Shown here in pieces: positions 1-6,939 of a stretch of DNA of 16,271 nucleotides. This stretch comes from Thermoflexales bacterium (GTDB taxonomy: Bacteria; Chloroflexota; Anaerolineae; Fen-1058), in assembly GCA_030834835.1 (NCBI GenBank), contig JAUQXD010000964.1, forward strand, positions 1-16,271, given 5' to 3'. How positions within the stretch are numbered: the stretch's first letter is position 1; the number at the start of each line of letters is the position of its first letter. The notes under the pieces are model-generated. The model was not told where the DNA came from, ran no database searches, and saw nothing but the letters and a program-made list of their open reading frames with translations. Position numbers and translations under genes: made by a program.

Positions 1-2
1 CG

Positions 3-53
3 CTGACGGGCGGGCCGTATCAACTCTATCTCCCGATCGTCAGGCGGTTGTGA
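3..53 (+). CDS. C-terminal end of a secreted protein with LPIV tail (partial)
   Basis: Only the last 16 codons and the TGA stop (51-53) lie in the window; the first complete codon begins at base 3. They read LTGGPYQLYLPIVRRL. The 'LYLPIVRR' ending matches the ends of the proteins at 314-1417 (LFLPLIRKS) and 3781-5361 (IFLPLVRRTLP), which is why I accept this frame as coding despite its shortness. By analogy with those two, the missing part is probably another signal-peptide-bearing exported protein such as a propeller or glycosidase. That identity is inference; nothing here shows the catalytic or structural domain. The stop is followed five bases later by a strong hairpin. Confidence 0.6.
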   Translation: MTGGPYQLYLPIVRRL

Positions 54-58
54 GAAAG

Positions 59-87
59 TCAGCGCCGTCGGGGGACGACGGCGCTGA
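59..87 (+). terminator. Perfect 12-bp stem-loop directly after the upstream stop codon
   Basis: Bases 59-70 pair perfectly with 76-87 (12 bp, mostly G-C) around a five-base loop GGGGA. It begins five bases after the TGA at 51-53. No T run follows, so it is not a classical intrinsic terminator. It may protect the 3' end of the upstream mRNA or help a factor-dependent stop. The hairpin itself is seen in the sequence; its role is inferred. Confidence 0.5.
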
Positions 88-92
88 ACGCC

Positions 93-167
93 AGGTTCTG
101 CGGCGAATGCGGCCAGCCCCTCAAGCGCGAGAAGTTCTGCATCGAATGTGAGGAAAAGCAAAACTGA
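93..167 (+). pseudogene. Zinc-ribbon coding remnant without a start codon
   Basis: In one frame this stretch reads RFCGECGQPLKREKFCIECE and ends EKQN before TGA at 165-167. The two Cys-x2-Cys knuckles (Cys codons at 99, 108, 138 and 147) and the 'FCGECGQPL' wording are typical of the short zinc-ribbon modules common at protein termini. The frame is the same as that of the upstream gene and is open from its TGA at 51-53, but it holds no ATG, GTG or TTG; the only near-start is CTG at 84. It is therefore most likely the leftover tail of a decayed or deleted gene. Stop readthrough or a non-standard start is possible but unsupported. Confidence 0.4.
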
Positions 168-170
168 ACT

Positions 171-199
171 GCCCTGCGCAGGGCGTGGGTGACCCACGC
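171..199 (+). repeat. Two adjacent short inverted repeats upstream of the promoter
   Basis: Bases 171-184 form a perfect palindrome (gccctgc/gcagggc). Bases 183-189 pair with 193-199 (gcgtggg/cccacgc) around TGA. The second ends four bases before the proposed -35 box at 204. This is a position where a regulator could bind as a dimer, but the repeats could equally be RNA hairpins. I recognise no specific operator. Confidence 0.4.
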
Positions 200-203
200 A
201 CCA

Positions 204-231
204 TTGCCAGATTTCAAAATCGGCATACAAT
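204..231 (+). promoter_or_regulatory. Sigma70-like promoter for the secreted-protein operon
   Basis: TTGCCA at 204-209 (five of six match TTGACA) and TACAAT at 226-231 (five of six match TATAAT) are separated by 16 bases. Transcription would begin near 238 and reach the gene at 314 with a leader of about 75 bases. The leader contains the hairpin at 243-271. Recognised by eye only; no transcript data. Confidence 0.5.
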
Positions 232-242
232 CAGAGTGGTGG

Positions 243-275
243 GCGGGCGACCAACAAGCTTGGCCGCCCGCTTTT
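243..275 (+). terminator. Terminator-like hairpin with TTTT, upstream of the propeller gene
   Basis: Bases 243-249 (gcgggcg) pair with 265-271 (cgcccgc), and after one mismatch 251-254 (ccaa) pair with 260-263 (ttgg), leaving a five-base loop. TTTT follows at 272-275. This has the form of a + strand intrinsic terminator that would insulate the operon at 314 from upstream transcription. Because it lies a few bases downstream of the predicted start of transcription, it could instead be a leader attenuator or a 5' stabilising hairpin. Confidence 0.5.
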
Positions 276-304
276 CAGTTGGGGTATTCGACCAATCGGG
301 CTGC

Positions 305-311
305 GAGGTGA
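305..311 (+). promoter_or_regulatory. Ribosome binding site fixing the start at 314
   Basis: GAGGTGA lies two bases before ATG at 314. The spacing is short but the match is good. Together with the signal peptide that begins right at that ATG, it favours this start over the upstream in-frame GTG at 185, whose extension has no protein-like character and crosses the promoter and terminator-like hairpin. Confidence 0.45.
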
Positions 312-313
312 CC

Positions 314-1417
314 ATGATCCACTTTCGACGATGGCTGTTGACGATCGGACTTGCGGCGCTGGCGTTGTGGGGCGTGGGGCGCGGCCTTCAATCGCCGGCC
401 CAGGCGGCTTACGTGGCGTCCAGTGCGACGAATGTGATCTATCGTTTTGATCCCGGCACGCAGACCTTTATCACGATTCCGCTGCCGGCCGGCAGTTGGC
501 CGACGGATATTGAAGTGACGGGGGCGAATCCCACTCAAGTCTGGGTGGCCGATGGCGGCCGCGGGCAGCTGACCCGGATTATCTTTACCGATACCTTGGA
601 TTATCAATTGACCCATTTCCCGTTAACGGCTACGGCCAATAATCACCCCTATCGACTGGCGGTGAACGGCGGGCGGGTGTGGTTCACTGCTCAGGACACT
701 AACCGCGTGGGGCGCTTAGATCCCGGCACGGGTGTGGTCGATGAGTTTTTCGGAAATGGCCTGCCAGCCAACGCCGGGCTGACGGACATCAAGGTGGCGC
801 CCGGCGGCAAAGTGTGGGTGGGCGCGGAAACGGCCCAACGCCTGCTGCGCCTGACGGTCACCTCGACGGTGGATTACGTTTTCAAGCCATATACAGATAC
901 GCTGCGACCCAGCTATGTGTTGGCACCGCGGGCTATTGCAATTGAAAACGATGACTCGATCTTGATGACCGTGCCGACCGCCCCGACGCCGACTCTGCGT
1001 CTGGCACAGTTCGCGCCTCCGAATAATCTATTTCAGTGGCCGACCCTTGAGACCAACAGTTTTCCGCAAGATCTGGTTATCGTGCCCGGAGAGGTGTGGT
1101 TCTCTGATTTTCAGCGCAACGAACTCGTGCGAATTTCCCTGGCGACAATGACGACGCTGAACCCGCACGGTCCGATTACGAAACCGACCAGCCTTGCGAC
1201 CGAATCGGCCACCGCTTTTTGGAGTGCTTTACAGACCAGTCCGGCCGCCATCGGCCGCCTGTCGTATGCGGGGCAGCCGCCTGTGGACACGGTTATCTCT
1301 GTCAATCTACCCGATGCGCAGTTCAGTGCGACCGCCATCGCCGTCGCCACCGATGGCGGAGTGTGGGTTAGTGCCTACCGATCAAAGCTGTTTTTGCCTT
1401 TAATTCGCAAGTCATGA
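314..1417 (+). CDS. Secreted streptogramin-lyase-like beta-propeller protein with LPLI tail
   Basis: The 367-residue product has a signal peptide (basic MIHFRRW, then a hydrophobic stretch, likely cleaved after SPAQA near residue 33). The rest is a propeller with repeated 'VW-[VF]-[AT]...R-[LI]' blades, for example VWVADGG, VWFTAQDTNRVGRLD, VWVGAE, VWFSDF and VWVSAY. This pattern is that of the Vgb (virginiamycin B lyase)/SMP-30-like fold. In the environment most such proteins are not antibiotic lyases, so binding or an unknown enzymatic role is equally possible. Residues 359-367 are LFLPLIRKS, a short hydrophobic-basic tail shared with neighbouring exported proteins. The protein resembles the first 374 residues of the next gene product over its whole length (e.g. 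FITIPLP...TGA against FITLSLP...TGA). The next start follows 12 bases later, so the two are probably co-transcribed. Confidence 0.8.
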   Translation: MIHFRRWLLTIGLAALALWGVGRGLQSPAQAAYVASSATNVIYRFDPGTQTFITIPLPAGSWPTDIEVTGANPTQVWVADGGRGQLTRIIFTDTLDYQLTHFPLTATANNHPYRLAVNGGRVWFTAQDTNRVGRLDPGTGVVDEFFGNGLPANAGLTDIKVAPGGKVWVGAETAQRLLRLTVTSTVDYVFKPYTDTLRPSYVLAPRAIAIENDDSILMTVPTAPTPTLRLAQFAPPNNLFQWPTLETNSFPQDLVIVPGEVWFSDFQRNELVRISLATMTTLNPHGPITKPTSLATESATAFWSALQTSPAAIGRLSYAGQPPVDTVISVNLPDAQFSATAIAVATDGGVWVSAYRSKLFLPLIRKS

Positions 1418-1429
1418 TGGAGAGTGGTG

Positions 1430-3784
1430 ATGAAGTGTGTCGCTGTCAAGTGGTTCGCCCACGTTCGTGGGGCAATGATTCTGGTGTTGAGCGGGTTTGG
1501 TTTAGTGAGTTTAGCTCTGGCTCTGAACTGGTCAAACCCGGCGAGCGCCCGGTCCGACCTGAACAACCCGGCGGCGATGACCGACTCGCCCGCCTATCTT
1601 TATCAGTACCTGCCGGGGACAGCCAGTTTCATCACACTGAGTCTGCCGGTGAACAGTCGCCCGGCTGCCTTGGCGGTCATGACCGGGGCACAAACCGATC
1701 GGATCTGGTTTACCTCCCCGGATCGCAATCGAATTGGACAGGTGGTTTACACCTCAACCGCCGATTACACGACCACCGAGTACGCGGTTCCGGGCCGGCC
1801 GCAGGCCATCGCCGCGTCGGCCACGGATGTGTGGTTTACTCTGCCCTGGCTGGGGCAGGTCGGACACTTGGACGTGGCGACTGGCGTGATTGTGACTATC
1901 GGTCTGGCGCCCATCTCCGGCACATTATCTGATCTCGCGTTGGATAGCCTAGGGCAGGTCTGGGTGTCGCAGGGCGTAGGCGATCAAGTGAATGTCACGG
2001 CGCTGAGTTCAACGCTGGGCGTCTCGACAACGTATGTCATTTCACAGGCCAACCTAACGCCGGGCGGTCTGACAACCGATAGGTTTGATGGCGTCTGGGT
2101 GGCGGCGCGTGACGACGATCTCGTCTGGCATATCGATCCGGGCAGCGGCACAGTGGACGCGTCCTTCTCGCTGGGCGACAATCGCCAGCCCGAACAGCTG
2201 GCGAGCGACACCGCTGGCGATCATATCTGGGCCACGCTGACAGGCGCCAATCAACTGGCGCGGATGACCCTGACGCAAACCAGCCGGGCGGAGATCTATA
2301 CATTACCGGTGACCAACAGCCGACCGAGTGCGCTGGCGCTCGATGGGCTTGATCGCGTCTATGTCGTACAACAAGCAAACAATCATCTGGTACGGTTGAC
2401 CCTGGCGCCCACGGTAGATTTCGAAGATATCGGGCTGCCCCGTCAGGATGCAACGACCGCGGCCATCGCCGTTGGACGTGATAATGCCCTCTGGATAGCC
2501 GCCTCTTACGAGCCGACGATCCATCGCCTGTCATTGCCATTGATCGCGAACAACCACGATCCCCTGATCCCGTCTTACGGCGTGCAAAATTACTGGGCGC
2601 TTACGTCCCAGTACGGGTTGACGCGCATCGTCGAATCGAAGGTGAGCTGGGTGCGATTCCCCGTTAGCTGGAGCAGCATTGAGCCGGCCAACACCACGCC
2701 AGAGCATTACAACTGGACAGTGCCTGACATATCACTGCTGGCGACCAAAGACACTCAGGTCAACCTGATTATCACACTGGTTAGCAACCCCGCCTGGGCG
2801 GCATCATCTTACAACGGGCCGGTGAACAATCTGGCCGATCTACAGGAATTTGTCGGGGCGATCGTGGCGCGTTATCCGCACGTGAAGTACTGGGAGTTTT
2901 ACAACGAGCCGGATCATGCCGCCTGGTATGGCCTGAAAGGTGCGGCGTATGCCGCCATGTTGCAGGCGGTCTACCCGGCCGTGAAAGCCGCCAACCCATC
3001 GGCGCAAGTGGTCATGGGCGGCCTGGCCATGGACTGGTTCATTGATGCGGGCGGCCCGTTCGATCGCAATTTCCTGCCCGACGTGCTGGCTAACTGCGCC
3101 GGGCCGTGTTTCGATGTGGCCAACTTCCACTACTATCCGGCCTTTCGAAAAAACTGGGAGCCGTATGGCCGGGACATCATCGGCAAGGCGAATTACGTGC
3201 GCCAGCTGCTGGAGACTTACCATTACGCGCGGCCCATTTTCAACACCGAGACTGGTTGGCCGTCTGCCACCAACTGGGGCAGCCCGGAACTGCAAGCGCG
3301 GTACGTTCCCAAAGTCTATGTCCGCGGCCTGGCCGCAGATCTGCCCGCGATGACGTGGTTCTCGCTGGTCGATTCCGACTACAGTCTGCCGGGTCTGCTG
3401 GATGGGCAATTGACCCCCCGCCCGGCTTATGAGGCGCTGCGCGCGTTGATCGCAACCATGCCGCAGCCGCGCTTTGTGCGCACGATTCCGGTGTCAGAAA
3501 CCGGGTCGTCGTTTATCGAAGCGTATGAGTTTGCGGTGAATGGGCCGAATGGCCACAAGCGGGTGGATGTATACTGGTATGACTGCCCGTCCATGGTATC
3601 CTATCCAACCTATCCGTTCGATTGTGACGGTGTGGCGCCGTTGCACCTGAGTGCGTCGAAAGTGATGACGATCGACAAGCTGGGCAACCGGCTGCTGGTT
3701 GAGGATGCCGACGACGGCCATCACGATGACTATATCACCCGTGCTATATTATCCAGTCCGATCTACGTTGAATATCAACCATGA
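1430..3784 (+). CDS. Secreted propeller fused to a clan-A-type glycoside hydrolase
   Basis: The 784-residue product has a signal peptide (MKCVAVKWF, hydrophobic core, likely cleaved after NPASA near residue 41). ATG at 1430 is preferred over in-frame GTGs at 1424 and 1427 because GGAG sits at 1419-1422, seven bases away. Residues ~45-370 form a Vgb-like propeller (IWFTSPDRNRIGQ, VWFTLPW, VWVSQG, VWVAARD blades). Residues ~380-700 form a TIM-barrel hydrolase resembling GH39/GH5-type clan A enzymes: VRFPVSWSSIEP early, Glu493 in FYNEPD as likely acid/base, and Glu607 in NTETGWPS as likely nucleophile, 114 residues apart as expected. PslG, a secreted glycosidase of an exopolysaccharide operon, is a useful comparison. 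The sugar cleaved cannot be told. The tail motif is not at the C-terminus (…IYVEYQP), but LSLPLI sits at the domain junction (367-372). ATGA overlap with the next gene. Confidence 0.85.
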   Translation: MKCVAVKWFAHVRGAMILVLSGFGLVSLALALNWSNPASARSDLNNPAAMTDSPAYLYQYLPGTASFITLSLPVNSRPAALAVMTGAQTDRIWFTSPDRNRIGQVVYTSTADYTTTEYAVPGRPQAIAASATDVWFTLPWLGQVGHLDVATGVIVTIGLAPISGTLSDLALDSLGQVWVSQGVGDQVNVTALSSTLGVSTTYVISQANLTPGGLTTDRFDGVWVAARDDDLVWHIDPGSGTVDASFSLGDNRQPEQLASDTAGDHIWATLTGANQLARMTLTQTSRAEIYTLPVTNSRPSALALDGLDRVYVVQQANNHLVRLTLAPTVDFEDIGLPRQDATTAAIAVGRDNALWIAASYEPTIHRLSLPLIANNHDPLIPSYGVQNYWALTSQYGLTRIVESKVSWVRFPVSWSSIEPANTTPEHYNWTVPDISLLATKDTQVNLIITLVSNPAWAASSYNGPVNNLADLQEFVGAIVARYPHVKYWEFYNEPDHAAWYGLKGAAYAAMLQAVYPAVKAANPSAQVVMGGLAMDWFIDAGGPFDRNFLPDVLANCAGPCFDVANFHYYPAFRKNWEPYGRDIIGKANYVRQLLETYHYARPIFNTETGWPSATNWGSPELQARYVPKVYVRGLAADLPAMTWFSLVDSDYSLPGLLDGQLTPRPAYEALRALIATMPQPRFVRTIPVSETGSSFIEAYEFAVNGPNGHKRVDVYWYDCPSMVSYPTYPFDCDGVAPLHLSASKVMTIDKLGNRLLVEDADDGHHDDYITRAILSSPIYVEYQP

Positions 3785-5361
3785 ATGACATACACCTCAA
3801 ACGGCTTCTCCCGACCCGATCGATCCGGCTCAGCCTGCTGGTGAGTGTGGTGGCCGGCTGTGGTCTGATCATCTCCAGCTTTATTCAGGCGGCCGTCAAC
3901 CGGCCCGATCAGTTGCCGGGTGCCATCGGGCAGCCGCTGGCCGAAGCCGCCGCGGTCTCTTTTCCCAATTGCCGCTTTGGCGCGGGCGGCGCGATTAGTC
4001 CGACGTATGCCGTCTCCTCGCTCAATCTGGGCTGGTACATGGATTGGGGTACGCAGCTCGCGCCCGCACATCCCAACGGCGCTGAATATGTACAGGTGGT
4101 GCGCCTGAAACCGACCGAGGGCGGTTATACCTTTACGCCTGCGCTGTCCGTGTTGTATCAAATCGCCGATCAAAACCCGGGCGCGGTCTGGTTGATCGGC
4201 AACGAACCGGATAGTCCTTTTCAAGACCAACTGCTGCCGGAGACCTACGCGCAGGCCTACCACGATCTGTATCACTGGCTCAAACAACGCGATCCATCCG
4301 CCCGGATCGGGGCGGGCAGCATCGTGCAGCCGACGCCGTTGCGGATGCAGTACCTCGATCGAAGTCTGAATACCTATCGGCAGTTGTATGGTCAATCGAT
4401 GCCGGTGGATGTGTGGAGCATTCACTCGTACATCCTGCGCGAGATCGATTCGTCTGATCCGGAAGCCTGTACGGCCGGCAACTGCATCGAACCGCCGTAC
4501 GAAATCTGGGGAGCGTTTATTCCGCCCGGCCTGCTGGGCACGGCCACGCGCGGGATCTTGTACACGTACTCCAATATGTTCGATGTGTCGCTCTTCCGTC
4601 AACGGTTGATCGATTTTCGGACGTGGCTGCGCGATCGAGGCTACCGCGACGTGCCGTTGTACATCACCGAATATGGCACTCTATTTCCGTATCAGCCGTT
4701 TACCGGCGATCCTTACTATGATGAACTGGGCGATGAGATCACCGAAGCGCGCTCGATCACATTCATGACGCAGACGTTTAACCTGCTGCGGACTGCTACG
4801 GATGCGGCGGTGGGTTATCCGGCCGACGACAATCGCCTGGTGCAGCGCTGGCTGTGGTACAGCTTCGACGATGTCCAGACCTTTGGCGGCGCGTTGTTCA
4901 ATCCGCAGACCGGGCAGCGCACGCTGCTGGGCAATGCCTGGGCCAACTACGTGCAGGCCATCACGCCGACGGTCGATCTGCTGGCGGTGCGGCTGACTTC
5001 CGATCCGGTCTGGGTGGATGGAGCGGCGACAGCCACTACCACGTTATACGCGACCATCTCCAACCTCGGCAACGTCTCTGCGGCGCTGCCACTGTCGGCG
5101 TCATTTTACGCGGGCCAGCCGGACAGCGGCACAGTGATTGATACTGCGCTGATCACCATACCGCTGGCAGGCTGTGGCGCAGCACGGGTGGTTACGGCCA
5201 CCTGGTCGTCGTTGCCGGCGGGAGTCTATCCAATCTATGCGCGTGTGCAGGTCAGCGGAACGATGACTGAGATCGAGCCTGGCAACAACCTGATGACCGG
5301 GCAGGTCCTCATCGCCTCACACCGAATCTTTTTGCCACTTGTCCGCCGGACTCTGCCATGA
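3781..5361 (+). CDS. Secreted glycoside hydrolase with CARDB-like domain and LPLV tail
   Basis: The 526-residue product starts at the ATGA overlap at 3781. The N-terminus is basic, then hydrophobic (residues 17-38), and is probably cleaved near IQAA; a VAGC sequence at 24-27 looks like a lipobox, but hydrophobic residues continue past the Cys, so I favour an ordinary signal peptide. A TIM-barrel glycosidase (~60-390) carries Glu142 in LIGNEPDSP (acid/base) and Glu297 in YITEYGTLFP (nucleophile). The closest family impression is the Asl1-like/GH39-like clan A group. Residues ~395-510 form an immunoglobulin-like CARDB-type domain (VDLLAVRL…TISNLGNVSA…EIEPGNN). The protein ends IFLPLVRRTLP (516-526). 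It is likely exported to trim or bind the locus's glycan; substrate unknown. The next gene starts at the ATGA overlap at 5358. Confidence 0.83.
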   Translation: MNDIHLKRLLPTRSIRLSLLVSVVAGCGLIISSFIQAAVNRPDQLPGAIGQPLAEAAAVSFPNCRFGAGGAISPTYAVSSLNLGWYMDWGTQLAPAHPNGAEYVQVVRLKPTEGGYTFTPALSVLYQIADQNPGAVWLIGNEPDSPFQDQLLPETYAQAYHDLYHWLKQRDPSARIGAGSIVQPTPLRMQYLDRSLNTYRQLYGQSMPVDVWSIHSYILREIDSSDPEACTAGNCIEPPYEIWGAFIPPGLLGTATRGILYTYSNMFDVSLFRQRLIDFRTWLRDRGYRDVPLYITEYGTLFPYQPFTGDPYYDELGDEITEARSITFMTQTFNLLRTATDAAVGYPADDNRLVQRWLWYSFDDVQTFGGALFNPQTGQRTLLGNAWANYVQAITPTVDLLAVRLTSDPVWVDGAATATTTLYATISNLGNVSAALPLSASFYAGQPDSGTVIDTALITIPLAGCGAARVVTATWSSLPAGVYPIYARVQVSGTMTEIEPGNNLMTGQVLIASHRIFLPLVRRTLP

Positions 5362-6914
5362 ACGCCGCATCGCGTACCTGGGCGCTTGCCACCTCAGGTT
5401 TGGCTCTGGCCGCATTGGTCTTAACGCTAACATACCGGCTGGTTGAAGTGGACATCTCTGATGCGCTGGGCTACGTCCAGGCCAGCCATCAGTTGGCGGG
5501 CGGTGAAGGGCTGGCTTTTGTTGATCCGCACAATACGCCCGAACATCACTATTATTTGTTGTACGCATTCAAGACCGTTCGGTCGGGCGAAGCCAACGGT
5601 TATTTCGGCTTTTTTGCCCGGCGTCCCATTGTTGGGTGCAGCCCTGGAACGTGTTACAGGTGATCCACTGGCGGTACATTTCCTGACGCCATTGTTGGCG
5701 ACCGTATTAGTGATCGTCGTCAGCGCGCTGGGACATCAGTTGATTTCGGCCTGGGCAGGCTGGTGGGCGGCAGCCGGCCTGGTCGTGTCAACCAACTTCT
5801 TGCAGTTTTCGACTGCCCTATATTCAGAAGTGCCTGGCGCGGCGCTGATTTATTCCGGCATTTGGTTAACGGTTCTGGCGTTGCGCCGCCCACGCGACGA
5901 TGGCCGCGCCGTGCTGCTGGCGTTGAGCGGCGGGGGTTTGATGGGCGCGTCATTTTTCGTTCGTTTCTCCAACGTCAGTATGTGGCCGGCTGCACTGGCG
6001 CTGCTGCCGCTGCTGGGTGGAAAATTGGTGTTTCGCCAGCGGCGAGCGTGGGCCAACATTGCGATGCTGGCTGTCGCGACACTTGGATTGCTGCTATTTA
6101 ATGCAGTCTACTATGGCGGGCCCTTCGTCACCGCTATAGTCCACAACACGGCTGGTATGCTCAGCCCGCTTTTTCATTCGGCTACGCTTTCGGCCAATCA
6201 TTTGGCAGTGGCTATAGCATATTTACTATGTTGACAACTCTGTGGCGCGATCTAAGTGGCTTGACCCTGGCTGCGCTGATCGGCCTGGTTGCGCGGCCGT
6301 GCTCTATCAGCATGTGGCTGGCGCTGGTAGCAGTGACGCTGCTTGCGCCTTATGCGATCTATGCCTTTGCAGCCGAAGGGCTCAACGCGCGCTTCGTCAT
6401 TCCAGCTCTACCGGCGCTATTTCTGCTGGCCGGTAAAGGGCTGACGACGCTTGGCGCACATGTGCCCCGCTCGTGGCGGAACGCCCTGGGGGGTGTCGTG
6501 GCAATCGGGCTGTTAATCACTTTGCCGGCGACGCTAGATACGCTCAGCGCTCACAATCGCAGCGCGCAGGCAACGATCGCACAGGCGCGCGAACTCGGCA
6601 CGCAAACCGAACCCAATGCCGTGATGTTGTCGTATGCGTTTAATGATCTCATCGCGATCTATGCCAATCGCTCAATGCTGAATTACCGGCATATGGTGCC
6701 GTGGGATCGCGTGGCTGGCCGCTATGTCTACGAGCAGTTCGAAGAACTGTTTACGGCGGAAGTGGCCCGCCTGTTAACCGCGGGCATACCGGTTTACTAC
6801 GTTCTCGATCGCGATCCGCCTCTATTGGATAGTTTTGCAATTCTTCAGCGGCATTTCAGTGTGCAGCCGGTCCGATCTGATCTGCCTGTTTATCGGTTGT
6901 CGCCCGTACAGTGA
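5358..6914 (+). pseudogene. GT-C/GT39-like membrane glycosyltransferase, two compensating frameshifts
   Basis: The coding signal runs in three segments: 5358-5615 in the frame of ATG 5358, 5616-6132 shifted by one base, and 6133-6914 back in the first frame. One extra T in the T6 run at 5610-5615 and one missing G near 6133 explain both shifts. Corrected, the product is 518 residues with many membrane helices. An early extracytoplasmic loop carries VDISDALGYVQASHQLAGGEG and later a GYFGFLPGVPLLG-like stretch joins; YYGGPF…GYSPQHGWYAQPAF spans the second junction. These fit the ArnT/PMT/GT39-like superfamily, which moves a sugar from a polyprenyl-phosphate donor to an acceptor on the outer face. 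ATGA overlap with the preceding hydrolase places it in the same operon. It may be a real inactivated gene or an intact gene with assembly errors; no other stops have accumulated, which favours recent decay or error. Longest uncorrected pieces: 5358-5663, 5443-6234 and 6228-6914. Confidence 0.75.
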
Positions 6915-6939
6915 CAGGCCAGGACAATCGTCTCGCGAC

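Noticed and set aside
185..313. N-terminal extension of the first propeller from GTG 185
   Set aside because: The extension crosses the promoter and terminator-like hairpin and would bury the signal peptide; ATG 314 with GAGGTGA is better.
1414..1932. Plus-strand frame starting at ATG 1414, overlapping the previous stop as ATGA
   Set aside because: The overlap is tempting as a coupled start, but the product is not protein-like, while the frame from ATG 1430 gives a signal peptide and propeller and has its own GGAG site.
3850..3861. Lipobox-like VAGC in the second glycosidase
   Set aside because: The hydrophobic stretch continues about ten residues past the Cys, which fits a normal signal peptide or membrane segment better than lipoprotein processing; kept only as a remark.
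3775..4602. Long minus-strand reading frame (275 codons) opposite the second glycosidase
   Set aside because: It mirrors a well-supported gene with signal peptide and catalytic Glu motifs on the + strand, its translation is rich in Arg, Gln and His without domain-like features, and no ribosome site or neighbour supports it.
5600..5625. Programmed ribosomal frameshift in the GT-C gene
   Set aside because: The needed shift is +1, there is no rare or stop codon at the site to promote it, and a second opposite shift downstream would also be required. Indel or sequencing error is simpler.
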